Source: CAUZFZ01 sp963579025 (lineage in GTDB: Bacteria; Planctomycetota; Planctomycetia; Planctomycetales; Planctomycetaceae). From it: a stretch of DNA of 48,570 nucleotides. The DNA is taken from assembly GCA_963579025.1 (NCBI GenBank), contig CAUZFZ010000065.1:1-48570 (forward strand). Direction: 5' to 3'. The notes under the pieces are model-generated. The model saw nothing but the letters and a program-made list of their open reading frames with translations, did not search any database and was not told the DNA's origin. Below are positions 32,444-41,151 of this stretch, piece after piece; positions within the stretch are counted from its first letter, which is position 1, and each line of letters starts with the position of its first letter. Position numbers and translations under genes: made by a program.

Positions 32444-33256
32444 ATGAACTCACAAGAACTCAGGATGCTGTTGATTCTCGGGGCGCTCGCGCTGTCCGGA
32501 TGTTCGGCTGTGGCGGGACGACTTGGATATGTGAAGCAGAACGTTGGCGAACATTCTCACGTGGCCTCAGTCGCGGCGACAGCGGACGAAGCAAATATTG
32601 CGAGGCCGACCTTCGAGGACAGTGTTCGGCACAAGATCGGGCTAAACGTCGACTACGATTTGCAGGTTGGAACTCCACAGATTGATGTGGCCAGCATGCA
32701 GGTGGCATTGGGACGTTATGAAACGCAGATGATTGCATTCAACCAGCAAGCCGAGGCAGTTAGGAAACGCAATGAACTGAATCTAAAACTAGCCACGGAA
32801 TACCAAGTCCGGCAAATCCTGGACGAACCGAACGGGGCCGTCCACGTTGGATTTTTGTCAGGCGAGAACGGTACTGCTGGCACACATGCACAACGCAAGG
32901 TGCCGGGCATGCTGCACCCTGAGCAACCAACTCTGGCTGATTTGCAGCTAATGGTGCCCATCAGACTTAAGATTGGGGGTGACGGGTCGCTCGAAGACAC
33001 GGTCGCTCGTCGGTCTACGAAAGTAGAAAGACAGCTGTTGACATCCCCCCTCAACGCGGGACGTGCGGACGATTCGTCAGCGGCCTTGATTCGTTCCCAA
33101 AGTTCGCGTTCAGAATCAGGCGACTCGTTCGTGGACGACGTCCCTTCCTTCGAGGATGAAACGGATGAGCCACCGTTCGATGACTCCGTTCCGGACGTCC
33201 TGCTCCTACAAGAACTCGACGGGACAGATAAAGCTCAAGAAACGATCAAGCACTAA
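32444..33256 (+). CDS. Predicted lipoprotein
   Basis: The ATG at 32444, behind GAAAGAGG, makes a 270-residue protein with a lipoprotein signal (MNSQELRMLLILGALALSGC), where LSGC is the lipobox and Cys20 would be lipidated. The mature part starts SAVAGRLGY and includes a helical central stretch (ASMQVALGRYETQMIAF) and a very acidic C-terminus (FEDETDEPPFDDSVPDV). I recognise no domain. Its codon use has more A and T in third positions than its neighbours, which may indicate acquisition. It converges with a small open frame on the minus strand, with a four-base overlap. Confidence 0.7.
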   Translation: MNSQELRMLLILGALALSGCSAVAGRLGYVKQNVGEHSHVASVAATADEANIARPTFEDSVRHKIGLNVDYDLQVGTPQIDVASMQVALGRYETQMIAFNQQAEAVRKRNELNLKLATEYQVRQILDEPNGAVHVGFLSGENGTAGTHAQRKVPGMLHPEQPTLADLQLMVPIRLKIGGDGSLEDTVARRSTKVERQLLTSPLNAGRADDSSAALIRSQSSRSESGDSFVDDVPSFEDETDEPPFDDSVPDVLLLQELDGTDKAQETIKH

Positions 33257-33549
33257 GTGGCGGGCAAGTCCGAGCATCTGTCAGGAACGAAAACGCGACC
33301 CAACACCTTCCTATCATCGCCCCGGATGAATTCGAAGTCGTTGATCCTCTCGAGGCGTATGGTCGAGAGAGTGCTTTCGAGGTTTTGAACAGTCAACGTG
33401 ACGCTTCCCGGCGCACCAATTCCCGCGTTGTTGGCGTCTGTCACTTCCCGGCACACGAAACAGCCCACAGGTATCTTTCCGGTCGACTGTTTCGCACTTG
33501 GCGGTCGCTCCGTTCTTCCAGTCAGTCGCGTTTGAAGAACTGGCCCCAT
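33253..33549 (-). CDS. Possible small protein or gene remnant after the TolC-like gene
   Basis: A 98-residue frame overlaps the end of the TolC-like gene by 28 bases. Only residues from about 22 on (GKIPVGCFVCREV) look protein-like; the remaining 75 include a plausible beta-rich segment (SVTLTVQNLES, RINDFEFIRGDD, LGRVFVPDRC). The first residues are encoded by the other gene's end. Codon use is reasonable, but no ribosome binding site or start in the intergenic part was found. It may be the 3' remnant of a larger gene. Confidence 0.3.
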   Translation of the reverse strand: MGPVLQTRLTGRTERPPSAKQSTGKIPVGCFVCREVTDANNAGIGAPGSVTLTVQNLESTLSTIRLERINDFEFIRGDDRKVLGRVFVPDRCSDLPAT

Positions 33550-36500
33550 GTGGGGAGCAGGCGTTTGCGGGCGCGGGGGTCTGCGGCCGGGCGGTGCGGG
33601 GCCGGCTGACTGGGGTTTGGTTTCGGCGCGATCTCTTTGTGGCCGACCTGGGTGATGCCCGCGTTGGCGGTCGCTTTGCCGGGTTCGACTGCCGGGCCGA
33701 AACCGTCCATGGGCTCGATAATTTCCGGAACACCACCGGGAGCTGCCTGGATGAGCCGCGATCGTGGGGCTTTTGAGAGTGGTTGGCTGCCCAGCGATGG
33801 TGGTTGAATTGAGCTCGCCGGTATTGGCCGACGGACCGGGTGAGTCAGACGGGGCGGTTCGAATGCGTCTTCAGACGGCATCGGCGGGGCAATGTTCACA
33901 GGCGGAACAAAGTTCTGCCGCGTTTCCGAGGGAACACTCGGTAGCTGGGCCGGCGTCTGGAACTCGGGAAGCTGGCTGGGGCCAGTCGAGATTGCCGGTG
34001 TCAGAGGTGTGAGGGGCAGAGTTGGTGGACTGTAACTCTCGATTTCGGCTGGCTGCACAGGTACCGGCTGCGATTCGGCTGGTGGATCGGTGTCTTGGAA
34101 ACCGGCCGGCATCACAACCGATCCGGGCGTTTCCTGGGCTGGCATCGGCGGGGCCTGCGGTCCGACCGACGATTGCGGTTGGCCGAACGGGCTGGGCTGA
34201 GTCAGCGGCCTGGGTGGCAGGAATTTCGGTCGTGGCAAGTCGTTTGTAGATGGAGGCAGCGGCACCACCTGATCTTGCCGGACTTCTTCGTCGTAGGGCA
34301 GCACAGAGCGCGGACCCGCGCCGATCACATCCGAGACGTTCAATTGAGCGGAACGATCGGCCGGTGGCTTCGGTGCTGCCTTGTCACCTGGTGCCTGAGC
34401 CGGCGGAGCGATGTCTGCCGGAGACGGGCTGAGCGGTTGAATGTCTTCTTCTTCCGGCAGGCGTTCCAGGTCCATCATCAGGTCGCCGGGCTCGCAATCG
34501 ATGCATCCCAGCACGAATTCTTCGGGAGCCGTATCCATATCCGGCGAGCTGAAGGCAAAGCTGCGTGCCCATGCTCTACGGAGGGCATCGTCGTATGCGT
34601 CTTCAGTCCACAGGCTCTCGGACAGGAAGACGCTGTTGTCGATCAGCAGCGTGCCTTTGCGGAATCGCAAGTCGTTCAGGGCTCGGTTGTAGCCGATCAG
34701 ACTGGAGTAATAAGCGACTTCCGCCTGAGCCAGACTGATCTGAGCTCGCAGCACGAGGTCGAGTGTCGAACGTCCGGCTTCGTAATCAGCGGTGAAGGCC
34801 TGGAGTCGGCGTTCGGCGGCCCGGCGGCGATTGAAGTTTGTTTTCGCTGTCTGGTAGGCCTGATCGAGTTGCTGGAAGATCGCGGCGATTTCGTAGCTGA
34901 TCTCCTGCTCCTGCTGGGCAAGAACAGCGCGGTTCTTGCCAATCCGATGTTCGATGTTCTGCATCTGAGCGGATGCGGAACGGAAGCCGAGTGGCATGCT
35001 GAATTCAAAGCCCAGACCCCAGCCCTGAAACTCACCGTTGGACAACGTGCCATAGGCACTGCGGAACTTGTTGTTGGTGGGCGATATCGGATCACCCGCA
35101 CCGCCAGCCAGCTTGTCACCAAACCCGTTAACCTGATAACGGGCCACGAAATCGAGTCGCGGTCGAACGAGCATTTCCGCAGCAGTGAGCTGCAATTCCA
35201 GGCTCTTGATATTCCACTTCTGGCGTCGAATTTCGGGCCGATTCGTCAGTGCTTCGGCCAGCGTGATGTTCCAGTCGGGTTTGATTTCCGTCGTGATCGG
35301 GTCGTCAGTTGGACGCATGATGAAGCCATCGTTCACCGGCAGTCCCATGAGACGCCGCAGTCGCACCTCGGAATTCAGCAGGCGGGCCAGAGCGTCTTCG
35401 CGGCGGGCTCGGGATTCGAAGTAGTTGTCACGGGCCTGAGCCTCATCGGCAGCACCCACGCGGCCTTCTTCAAAGCTCACGCGAACTTCACGCCATGTTT
35501 CCAGAGCACTCTGCGTCGCGACAGCCTCGGTGTCGTACGTCCGGTAGGACAGATACAGCTCCCAGTAGTTGTCCTCGGTGTCACGCAGGAGTTGAGCGAC
35601 GGAACCCTCGAATTCCGCGATCGCGATGTCCGTCCGGATGCGGGCAATGACAACACCCTGATTGACGGTGGGAGTGCTCTGCAATGTTGGACGACGAGCA
35701 ATCGGACCGGCGATGCGTGTGTACTCAGTTCCCGCACCCTGCAGCAGCGGCCGACGGTATTCCAGTCCAACGGTCGGCAGTCCGCCTTCCTGGTTGGCGG
35801 TGGGACGCGAGCTGAACTGTGAGTTGAAGGGACGTTGACCGGCACGACCCTGAGCCACCTCGGTGTACAGCCAGTTATGTTCGAGCGTGATTTGATCACC
35901 GGAGCCGAAGATCTTCGAAATCTCGGACCGGAAGTCGCCAAATTCGTCCCGTTGTCCATCACCAGCATTCACGCCGATGGAGTTACTTTCGGCCGGTTGC
36001 TCGGAAGCTCCCCAAGTCATGTTTGCGGTAAATGTGGCATCGAATTCCGCGAGAGCTGCCGCGACGCCGCCCTGACCGAATAGTGTGTTGGTTTCCTGAA
36101 TCGCCACGTCATAGATACTCGGCGCGAAATCAGGATTGCTGAGAAGTCGATTACCGGGGTTCAGGAACTGCCCGCTGTCACGGATGACCTCTGCATTCAT
36201 CAGGGCCGTCCGGAGCGCTTCTTGCAGCGGCAGGTCCTGAATTTCGTCTTTGTTCAGGTGTCGGATGCGTCGCGGTTCGCCGCTCGACTGCACGGCCTCG
36301 GGCGATTCCTGTCCGACGTTCGGGTGTTCGATTCGCGTGTCCTGATCGCGGTAGTGTGAGAGTTCCCGCTCACCGCCCGCGTATTTGAGCTCCTCGCTGC
36401 TGGTCATACACCCCGTGGCCAGGCCGGCCGTGGCGATCAGACACGCCCAGCGCGTCTTTCTCCAGAACGGCCGTCGGCACGTGTGCGACTTGCGTTTCAC

Positions 36501-36566
36501 CTGTGCGGCAAAACGACCAGGAGCGGAGAATTGAGCGGGCAGCCGGGAGGGAAGCCGAAACACCAT
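33522..36566 (-). CDS. TolC-family outer membrane protein with a long proline-rich C-terminal tail
   Basis: A GAGG eight bases before the ATG supports the start at 36566. A basic N-terminus of about 40 residues and a hydrophobic stretch end in LATGC (Cys53), a plausible lipobox. Residues about 60-670 have the two coiled-coil repeats of outer membrane efflux proteins, with RDTEDNYWELYLSYRTYDTEAV and EVAYYSSLIGYNRALNDL among the recognisable helix blocks. From about 670 to 1014 there is a Pro/Gln/Ser-rich tail with no known domain. TolC proteins form trimeric channels for drug or type I export. No inner-membrane partner gene adjoins it. The RTX gene elsewhere in the window is a possible but unproven client. 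Confidence 0.9.
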   Translation of the reverse strand: MVFRLPSRLPAQFSAPGRFAAQVKRKSHTCRRPFWRKTRWACLIATAGLATGCMTSSEELKYAGGERELSHYRDQDTRIEHPNVGQESPEAVQSSGEPRRIRHLNKDEIQDLPLQEALRTALMNAEVIRDSGQFLNPGNRLLSNPDFAPSIYDVAIQETNTLFGQGGVAAALAEFDATFTANMTWGASEQPAESNSIGVNAGDGQRDEFGDFRSEISKIFGSGDQITLEHNWLYTEVAQGRAGQRPFNSQFSSRPTANQEGGLPTVGLEYRRPLLQGAGTEYTRIAGPIARRPTLQSTPTVNQGVVIARIRTDIAIAEFEGSVAQLLRDTEDNYWELYLSYRTYDTEAVATQSALETWREVRVSFEEGRVGAADEAQARDNYFESRARREDALARLLNSEVRLRRLMGLPVNDGFIMRPTDDPITTEIKPDWNITLAEALTNRPEIRRQKWNIKSLELQLTAAEMLVRPRLDFVARYQVNGFGDKLAGGAGDPISPTNNKFRSAYGTLSNGEFQGWGLGFEFSMPLGFRSASAQMQNIEHRIGKNRAVLAQQEQEISYEIAAIFQQLDQAYQTAKTNFNRRRAAERRLQAFTADYEAGRSTLDLVLRAQISLAQAEVAYYSSLIGYNRALNDLRFRKGTLLIDNSVFLSESLWTEDAYDDALRRAWARSFAFSSPDMDTAPEEFVLGCIDCEPGDLMMDLERLPEEEDIQPLSPSPADIAPPAQAPGDKAAPKPPADRSAQLNVSDVIGAGPRSVLPYDEEVRQDQVVPLPPSTNDLPRPKFLPPRPLTQPSPFGQPQSSVGPQAPPMPAQETPGSVVMPAGFQDTDPPAESQPVPVQPAEIESYSPPTLPLTPLTPAISTGPSQLPEFQTPAQLPSVPSETRQNFVPPVNIAPPMPSEDAFEPPRLTHPVRRPIPASSIQPPSLGSQPLSKAPRSRLIQAAPGGVPEIIEPMDGFGPAVEPGKATANAGITQVGHKEIAPKPNPSQPAPHRPAADPRARKRLLPTWGQFFKRD

Positions 36567-36646
36567 GAATCTGTCCTCGATCAGAGCAGAGTCTCAGGAG
36601 CGAATGTGTTTCTGGAGACCGGCATGTCGATACCGGATACCCCGCG

Positions 36647-36658
36647 CACCGCGCGGTG
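36647..36658. promoter_or_regulatory. Twelve-base palindrome upstream of the TolC-like gene
   Basis: CACCGCGCGGTG is a perfect palindrome 81 bases upstream of the TolC-like start, in the 289-base gap (36567-36855). It could be an operator for a repressor, but no regulator gene is adjacent and GC-rich palindromes of this length can occur by chance. No convincing promoter boxes were found in the gap. Confidence 0.3.
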
Positions 36659-36855
36659 GCACAATCGCTACAGGTGTTATCGGCAGCTTAATCCGCAAAC
36701 TTTGACATTCCCGGGATTTCCGAGTCGTTGAGAGCGGGCTAAATCTCAACGCGTCATTCCCAGTCTGTGCAGTTGCCTCATTTTAGTTGGGGACATGCAT
36801 ATTTTGCCCGGCCTGAGTAGCGAGGCTGGCGCGTGTTCTGCTTCGAACGCCTGCT

Positions 36856-38316
36856 CTACGGATGCCAGCAGTCGGGCAGGTCCCTGACGGTCGCCCGAAC
36901 GATCTCGACAATGGCTGATTTCTCTTCCGCCGGAAGATGCAGGAAATCAGTCGAGGGCGGCGTTTCTGTCAGGCCGGACCACAGACGGCTCAAGAGTCGC
37001 GCGCGAGTCGGCTTCGGCAGTGCCTGGAAATACGTGTGGTACACGAGCCAGCTCAGGCGGTGCCGCAGGAATCGCGTCTGCAGGTCACACTGCTGCAACG
37101 ATCGGCCCTCACCATCCAACGGGCTCTGTCGTTCGAACCAGGTCGCAAACTCTGATCCGGCACGGTTAATGGGAGCCGGTAACGGTGGCTCGTCGGCGAA
37201 TGTGAGGTAGCGGATCAGCCGGTCCTCTGCGTCGGACATTCGGCCTGTGCGAGCTTCCGTGCCGACTCGAATCAGCAGGTTCAACCCGTGCATCTGATGG
37301 GCGAACGCCAGATGAGCCACGATGTCACTTGAGTCGGCGGGCAAGTCATCCACTTTGAGTAGTTCGCTGAGGTCCGTGAGTTCCGATCGGAATCCTGGCT
37401 CACGCTTGTGTTGCTCGTTGTCACTGCGGCTGACCAGGTTGCCGCGGTGAATCAGGTCAGGCGGAGCCCCGGTGACGTACCATCCGCCCCAGCGCCGGTC
37501 GTAGGTCAACGCGTGCGTCACTTGCGAGTAACCGAACAGTGGGCTGCCGTTTCCGTCTGTCTGAAAGGCCCGCAGCAGGAATCCCGGCACATCCAGCGAA
37601 GATCGACCCGCATGACAGGCCAGGCAGCGGTCCCGTCGCTCGAAACGTACGAGTGCTTCTGTCTCGGGGCGTGTCTCTGAGTCATCGCTGCCTGTCCCGG
37701 ATTTGTCTGGACCGCGAAGTGGCTGCGAGAGCGTGTAGAAGTTGGCGCCCTTGACTGGATCGATGGCCGTCAATTCGAGTTCCCGCGATTTCGGGATCCA
37801 TGCCACGGCAACTTCGTCGTTGAAGAAAACCGCGCGGGGGGTGCGGGGGGTCACCAGCCGGGGAACGCGGGCAGTCTTTGAATACACAAGCAGTTGCGAA
37901 GACACCGGCACATTCAGAGCCTGCAGGACGGCATCCAGGTAACCGCGTTGTCCGTCCGCGTCGAGTGTGAGCTGTCCGGAGTCGATCCTGCGTTGCAGTC
38001 GAGAGACCGCGTCGTCGGTCGTTGGACTGAAGTAGTCGATCGGGGGCCGTCCGAACGGAACGCGGTCGGTCAGCTTGATTCGTGTCGGTTCGTCTGAGGT
38101 CGCGCGCGACGAGCCAGCGGACGCCGAATCTTGTGCGCAAAGTAATGCAGGCAGACTCGTAAGTGATACGACCAGCAGGCATGCCACCGCCCCGGTCCGG
38201 AAACCACCGTGGCAGTTGTATGGCAGCTCAGTCGGCGTGCTTCGAATCAGTGGCACGGAAATAAAGTCCTGCGAACGGAATGCGTCTGGCAAACGGCATC
38301 GCGCCGTGCATTTCAC
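36856..38316 (-). CDS. Secreted single-heme CxxCH protein of unknown function
   Basis: This 486-residue protein probably begins with GTG at 38316, which overlaps the stop of the preceding gene (GTGA). A later GTG at 38187 (VACLLVVSLTSLPALLC) would give a more regular signal peptide, so the start is uncertain. The conserved block QLLVYSKTARVPRLVTPRTPRAVFFNDEVAV is followed by RCLACHAGRS (CxxCH at 231-235) and by WGGWYVTGAPP. I have seen this combination as an uncharacterised secreted family of planctomycetes and related bacteria. It should be a periplasmic c-type heme protein with one heme. Confidence 0.85.
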   Translation of the reverse strand: MKCTARCRLPDAFRSQDFISVPLIRSTPTELPYNCHGGFRTGAVACLLVVSLTSLPALLCAQDSASAGSSRATSDEPTRIKLTDRVPFGRPPIDYFSPTTDDAVSRLQRRIDSGQLTLDADGQRGYLDAVLQALNVPVSSQLLVYSKTARVPRLVTPRTPRAVFFNDEVAVAWIPKSRELELTAIDPVKGANFYTLSQPLRGPDKSGTGSDDSETRPETEALVRFERRDRCLACHAGRSSLDVPGFLLRAFQTDGNGSPLFGYSQVTHALTYDRRWGGWYVTGAPPDLIHRGNLVSRSDNEQHKREPGFRSELTDLSELLKVDDLPADSSDIVAHLAFAHQMHGLNLLIRVGTEARTGRMSDAEDRLIRYLTFADEPPLPAPINRAGSEFATWFERQSPLDGEGRSLQQCDLQTRFLRHRLSWLVYHTYFQALPKPTRARLLSRLWSGLTETPPSTDFLHLPAEEKSAIVEIVRATVRDLPDCWHP

Positions 38317-39725
38317 TCCTGGTCGATCGTCGGTAACTCGCTCGCGTCAACACCACTCTCTGTGAGGGCATCATGGCTGGCTTCGACTTGCCTGAGGAAA
38401 TTCGTCCTGGCCCCGTCGAGTTCATCCTCATCCGCCGCATCCAGTACAACGAGCAATGCGCCAGCCGTGAAGTTCAATTCCAGTCCGGCCAGATTCGAGG
38501 CCGACATCGATTCGTTCAAGGGAGCCCTCAACCGATCTACTTCTTCAATCGCGTTGGTAACGAATTGGTCACGCTCGGCTCCTTCGTCCGGTAGCTGCTC
38601 GTGCTCTTTATAGATCTCGACCAGTCGCGCATAAGTTGCGGGCAAATTACCAGACGACGGTAATAACGTGTAAACGAAGTAGACCGCCGCGCAGAGGGCC
38701 ACGACACCGACCAGTTTCAGGAGTCCCTCGATCGGGATATCCGGCATCGACAACCCGCCGCCCATTTTGGGTTTCGAGGCACGCGCTTTGGCCAACTTCG
38801 CTGCTGCGAGCGCGTTCATCGTGTGGGCGGCTGACGGTGGACCTTGAGCCGGGGGTGCCGAAGCCTGTGTTTCCCTGGGGAGCGGAGTCGATTTCTGGCA
38901 TTCTGGCGAATCGACCTTTGTCGGTGCTTGCAACGCCGGTGTTCGTGCTTTCTCACCGAGTTGATCCGTGGTTGCTGAGGCCGGCGGGCTAGCGGATGGC
39001 GATGCGGCAACCTGTGCTTTCGCGGCAGAAGCTGGACGCGCGGCCTTCGGCTGCCGCGCGACCACAGTCGCAGCGTCGACAATCTTCACACTGTCAGCCA
39101 GTTCAACGTCACCGGCTGCGGCAGATTTGGTGGCTCGTTTGGACCGGGCGGTTCTCGTGGGACGGGCCGGCGATCCGGTGCTGGTCGACGAGCGCGGTGC
39201 CGACGCAAACAGGTCATCCACCGAGGCATCCGGGAACAACGCGCCTAACAGCATGCTGGCCGGAGCCCAGACGGTCTGATCCTCGGATCGAACCAGGTCT
39301 GCAGCACTTAGCTCATCGGCTTCGACCATTCTTCGCACATCGGGCATTGCCAGAGGACCAAACTCCTCACCCAGCACCTGACAGAACCACGTTTTCTCTT
39401 CGTCAATCTCGATCGTGCTCTTCGACAGGCTGGTACCGGAATTCCCTCGCGCGATCACGGTACTTCCGCTGAGCACATGCGAATCGCCACTGTAGCCGGC
39501 GTCGATCTCGGACAGGTCGCTGATCTCTTCGAGCACGGGTGAATCATTGCCAGCCGGAGGAGCGAGTTCACTGCATTCGCCGACGACTTTCCACTCACCA
39601 TCCGCACCACATCGGACTTCCGCGTCCGTTCCCAGTTGTCCACCTCGTATCAGCAACTGCAGAGCACTCTGCGTGACCGGACCAAAGTCCTGGCCGATGA
39701 CACGGTAATAATGCTGGTCGCTCAT
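38313..39725 (-). CDS. GYF_2-domain (DUF4339) membrane protein
   Basis: The ATG at 39725 (MSDQHYYRVIGQDFGPV) begins directly with the first GYF_2 domain; the frame continues upstream to 39884 but without features. The 470-residue product has GYF_2 at about residues 4-60 and again at about 107-160 (WFCQVLGEEFGPLAMPDV), a long Ala/Pro/Lys/Ser linker, a membrane helix (LLKLVGVVALCAAVYFVYTLL) at about residue 345, and a helical acidic C-terminal domain. GYF domains bind proline-rich peptides, so the protein may dock a partner. Its last bases overlap the start of the CxxCH gene (GTGA), so the two are translationally coupled. Confidence 0.88.
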   Translation of the reverse strand: MSDQHYYRVIGQDFGPVTQSALQLLIRGGQLGTDAEVRCGADGEWKVVGECSELAPPAGNDSPVLEEISDLSEIDAGYSGDSHVLSGSTVIARGNSGTSLSKSTIEIDEEKTWFCQVLGEEFGPLAMPDVRRMVEADELSAADLVRSEDQTVWAPASMLLGALFPDASVDDLFASAPRSSTSTGSPARPTRTARSKRATKSAAAGDVELADSVKIVDAATVVARQPKAARPASAAKAQVAASPSASPPASATTDQLGEKARTPALQAPTKVDSPECQKSTPLPRETQASAPPAQGPPSAAHTMNALAAAKLAKARASKPKMGGGLSMPDIPIEGLLKLVGVVALCAAVYFVYTLLPSSGNLPATYARLVEIYKEHEQLPDEGAERDQFVTNAIEEVDRLRAPLNESMSASNLAGLELNFTAGALLVVLDAADEDELDGARTNFLRQVEASHDALTESGVDASELPTIDQE

Positions 39726-40082
39726 GATCGGCCTTGTGTCGCGGAGCCTGTCTGGAGTATTCGCAATCTGCAGTCGAGTCCCCACGGATTCCGTCCCCGT
39801 ACGGGCCTCATTGACCGGTCGGCGCGAGCTGGCAGTTCGACGCTCCGCGCAGGGGCCGAAAGCTGCGGATTCCAGTCGAAACATTCAATGAAGGCTGCAA
39901 AGTCAAAGGTCCAGCATACCGCCGTCATGGAAGAGGACAATCCTGCCACCCGGGCCAGCATCGTGTGGCGGGGGCAGTTTATCTCGACCGGTTGTATGCA
40001 TTCGGCCGATAACAGTGGCACGACATGTCCCATCATGACTGGATATGCGTTTCCTATTTCTCCGCTTTGACAGGGATGTTTC
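39726..40082. other. Gap of 357 bases without a recognised gene
   Basis: The gap lies between the divergently oriented GYF_2 gene and the small 48-residue gene. Open frames of 120-144 codons run through it on both strands, but they have no supporting start, codon use or protein features. I see no convincing promoter pair, hairpin or repeat in it. Confidence 0.5.
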
Positions 40083-40229
40083 ATGGCTGACGATCAGATT
40101 CACAATGGACTGGATGACATCGCGGACGAAGACCTCGCAATGCTACTCGAGTTTGTCGAGTCGGCTGGCAGCGTCGAAGAAGCCCGCGAGGCAATTGACG
40201 CCTTGAGTCAGTTGCGAGAGGCCGCCTAG
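40083..40229 (+). CDS. Small acidic helical protein (48 residues)
   Basis: An ATG at 40083, eight bases after AGGGA, opens a 48-residue frame to the TAG at 40227-40229: it reads MADDQIHNGLDDIADEDLA, followed by MLLEFVESAG, SVEEAREAIDAL and SQLREAA. The pattern of alternating acidic and hydrophobic residues fits two short amphipathic helices. I recall similar tiny proteins in planctomycete genomes but cannot name one. No signal peptide is present. It is too short for most gene finders. Shortly after its stop comes an inverted-repeat element. Confidence 0.65.
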   Translation: MADDQIHNGLDDIADEDLAMLLEFVESAGSVEEAREAIDALSQLREAA

Positions 40230-40253
40230 TGCTGTGTTGGTCGTGATTTGATC

Positions 40254-40318
40254 GGTAGCCGAAGTCGCCAGACTTTGGCTGGACCCAGGGAAACCAAACT
40301 CTGGTGAGTTCGGCTACC
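40254..40318. repeat. Short inverted-repeat element with 25-base arms
   Basis: The left arm (40254-40278, starting GGTAGCCGAAGTCGCC) and right arm (40294-40318, ending GAGTTCGGCTACC) are reverse complements at 22 of 25 positions around a 15-base loop. The right arm matches 10949-10973 at 24 of 25 positions. This is a compact, complete copy of a dispersed element, probably non-autonomous and moved by a host enzyme or a REP-type transposase outside the window. Confidence 0.85.
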
Positions 40319-40447
40319 CATCACTTCGCGGCTGACAAAGCTCGCGCCCACCGCGCCCCGACAGCACCGTCGGCTTGTTTTGCTCAGACGGTTCGCGTTC
40401 GTCAATCCGCCGATCGCGAATCGTGCTTCATCGACGAGAGGTCCTGG

Positions 40448-41128
40448 ATGAGTGGTCTGACATGGTCACATACGGAGGCTGAGTCGCACCACCGATTCGG
40501 TATATCCGAAGAACGGGCGAATCAGTTGACGCATGCGGCGGCAGTCCCGCTCACGGTTGTCGGCACTGTGCTTCTGGTGCAGTCCGCGATCCGTAACGGT
40601 GACCCTCGACTGGTTAACGCCTGTCTGATCTACGGCGCTTCGCTGATCGCCGTGTACCTGTTTTCCACATTGTCACACAGCTTCAGTGACGGCCGCTGGC
40701 TACACGTCTTTCGCACACTGGATCAGATTTCGATCTTCGCGCTGATCTCCGGGAATTTCACACCTGTTGGGATGATGATCTGTCGTGACGGTGCCTGGTG
40801 GACTGTCCTGGCCGCCATGTGGTCTCTCTCAACTGTCGGCATCCTGACAAAACTGTTTATCACCCGACGTGAGAATGTTTCTGTCTGGTTCTACATGGTC
40901 GTCGGCTGGATGCCATTGTTATCGATGGGACCTGTCTGCGAGTGGTTCCCGATCGCAGGTCTGTTGTGGATCATCGCCGGCGGGTCGCTCTATACCCTGG
41001 GCACGTTTTTCTTCCTCAACGACACGCGTGTGAAGTACTTTCACACCATCTGGCACGTCCTTGTCACCGGCGGCAGCGTCTGTCACTTCGTCGTGATTTA
41101 CTGCTATCTGATCCCCGGCCTTGGTTGA
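40448..41128 (+). CDS. Hemolysin III / PAQR-family membrane protein
   Basis: The ATG at 40448 follows AGAGGT and gives 226 residues; an upstream in-frame start at 40304 would begin at the repeat element. Seven hydrophobic helices are seen. The PAQR/hemolysin III metal-site set is intact: Ser73-x3-His77 (STLSHSF), Asp92 (DQISIF) and His199-x3-His203 (FHTIWHV). The family name comes from weak hemolysis shown for one Bacillus protein; PAQR relatives have ceramidase-like metal hydrolase activity, so a lipid hydrolase role is possible. No neighbour suggests a pathway. It converges with the DUF1552 gene, with 23 bases between stops. Confidence 0.9.
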   Translation: MSGLTWSHTEAESHHRFGISEERANQLTHAAAVPLTVVGTVLLVQSAIRNGDPRLVNACLIYGASLIAVYLFSTLSHSFSDGRWLHVFRTLDQISIFALISGNFTPVGMMICRDGAWWTVLAAMWSLSTVGILTKLFITRRENVSVWFYMVVGWMPLLSMGPVCEWFPIAGLLWIIAGGSLYTLGTFFFLNDTRVKYFHTIWHVLVTGGSVCHFVVIYCYLIPGLG

Positions 41129-41151
41129 CGGACAGGCAGCGACGCCAGCAA

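Noticed and set aside
34095..35822. Open frame of 575 codons opposite the TolC-like gene
   Set aside because: It mirrors the codon pattern of the real gene on the other strand and has no recognisable protein features.
39636..40084. Overlapping open frames on both strands between the GYF_2 gene and the small gene
   Set aside because: No start signals or plausible protein composition; they disagree with each other and with the GYF_2 start.
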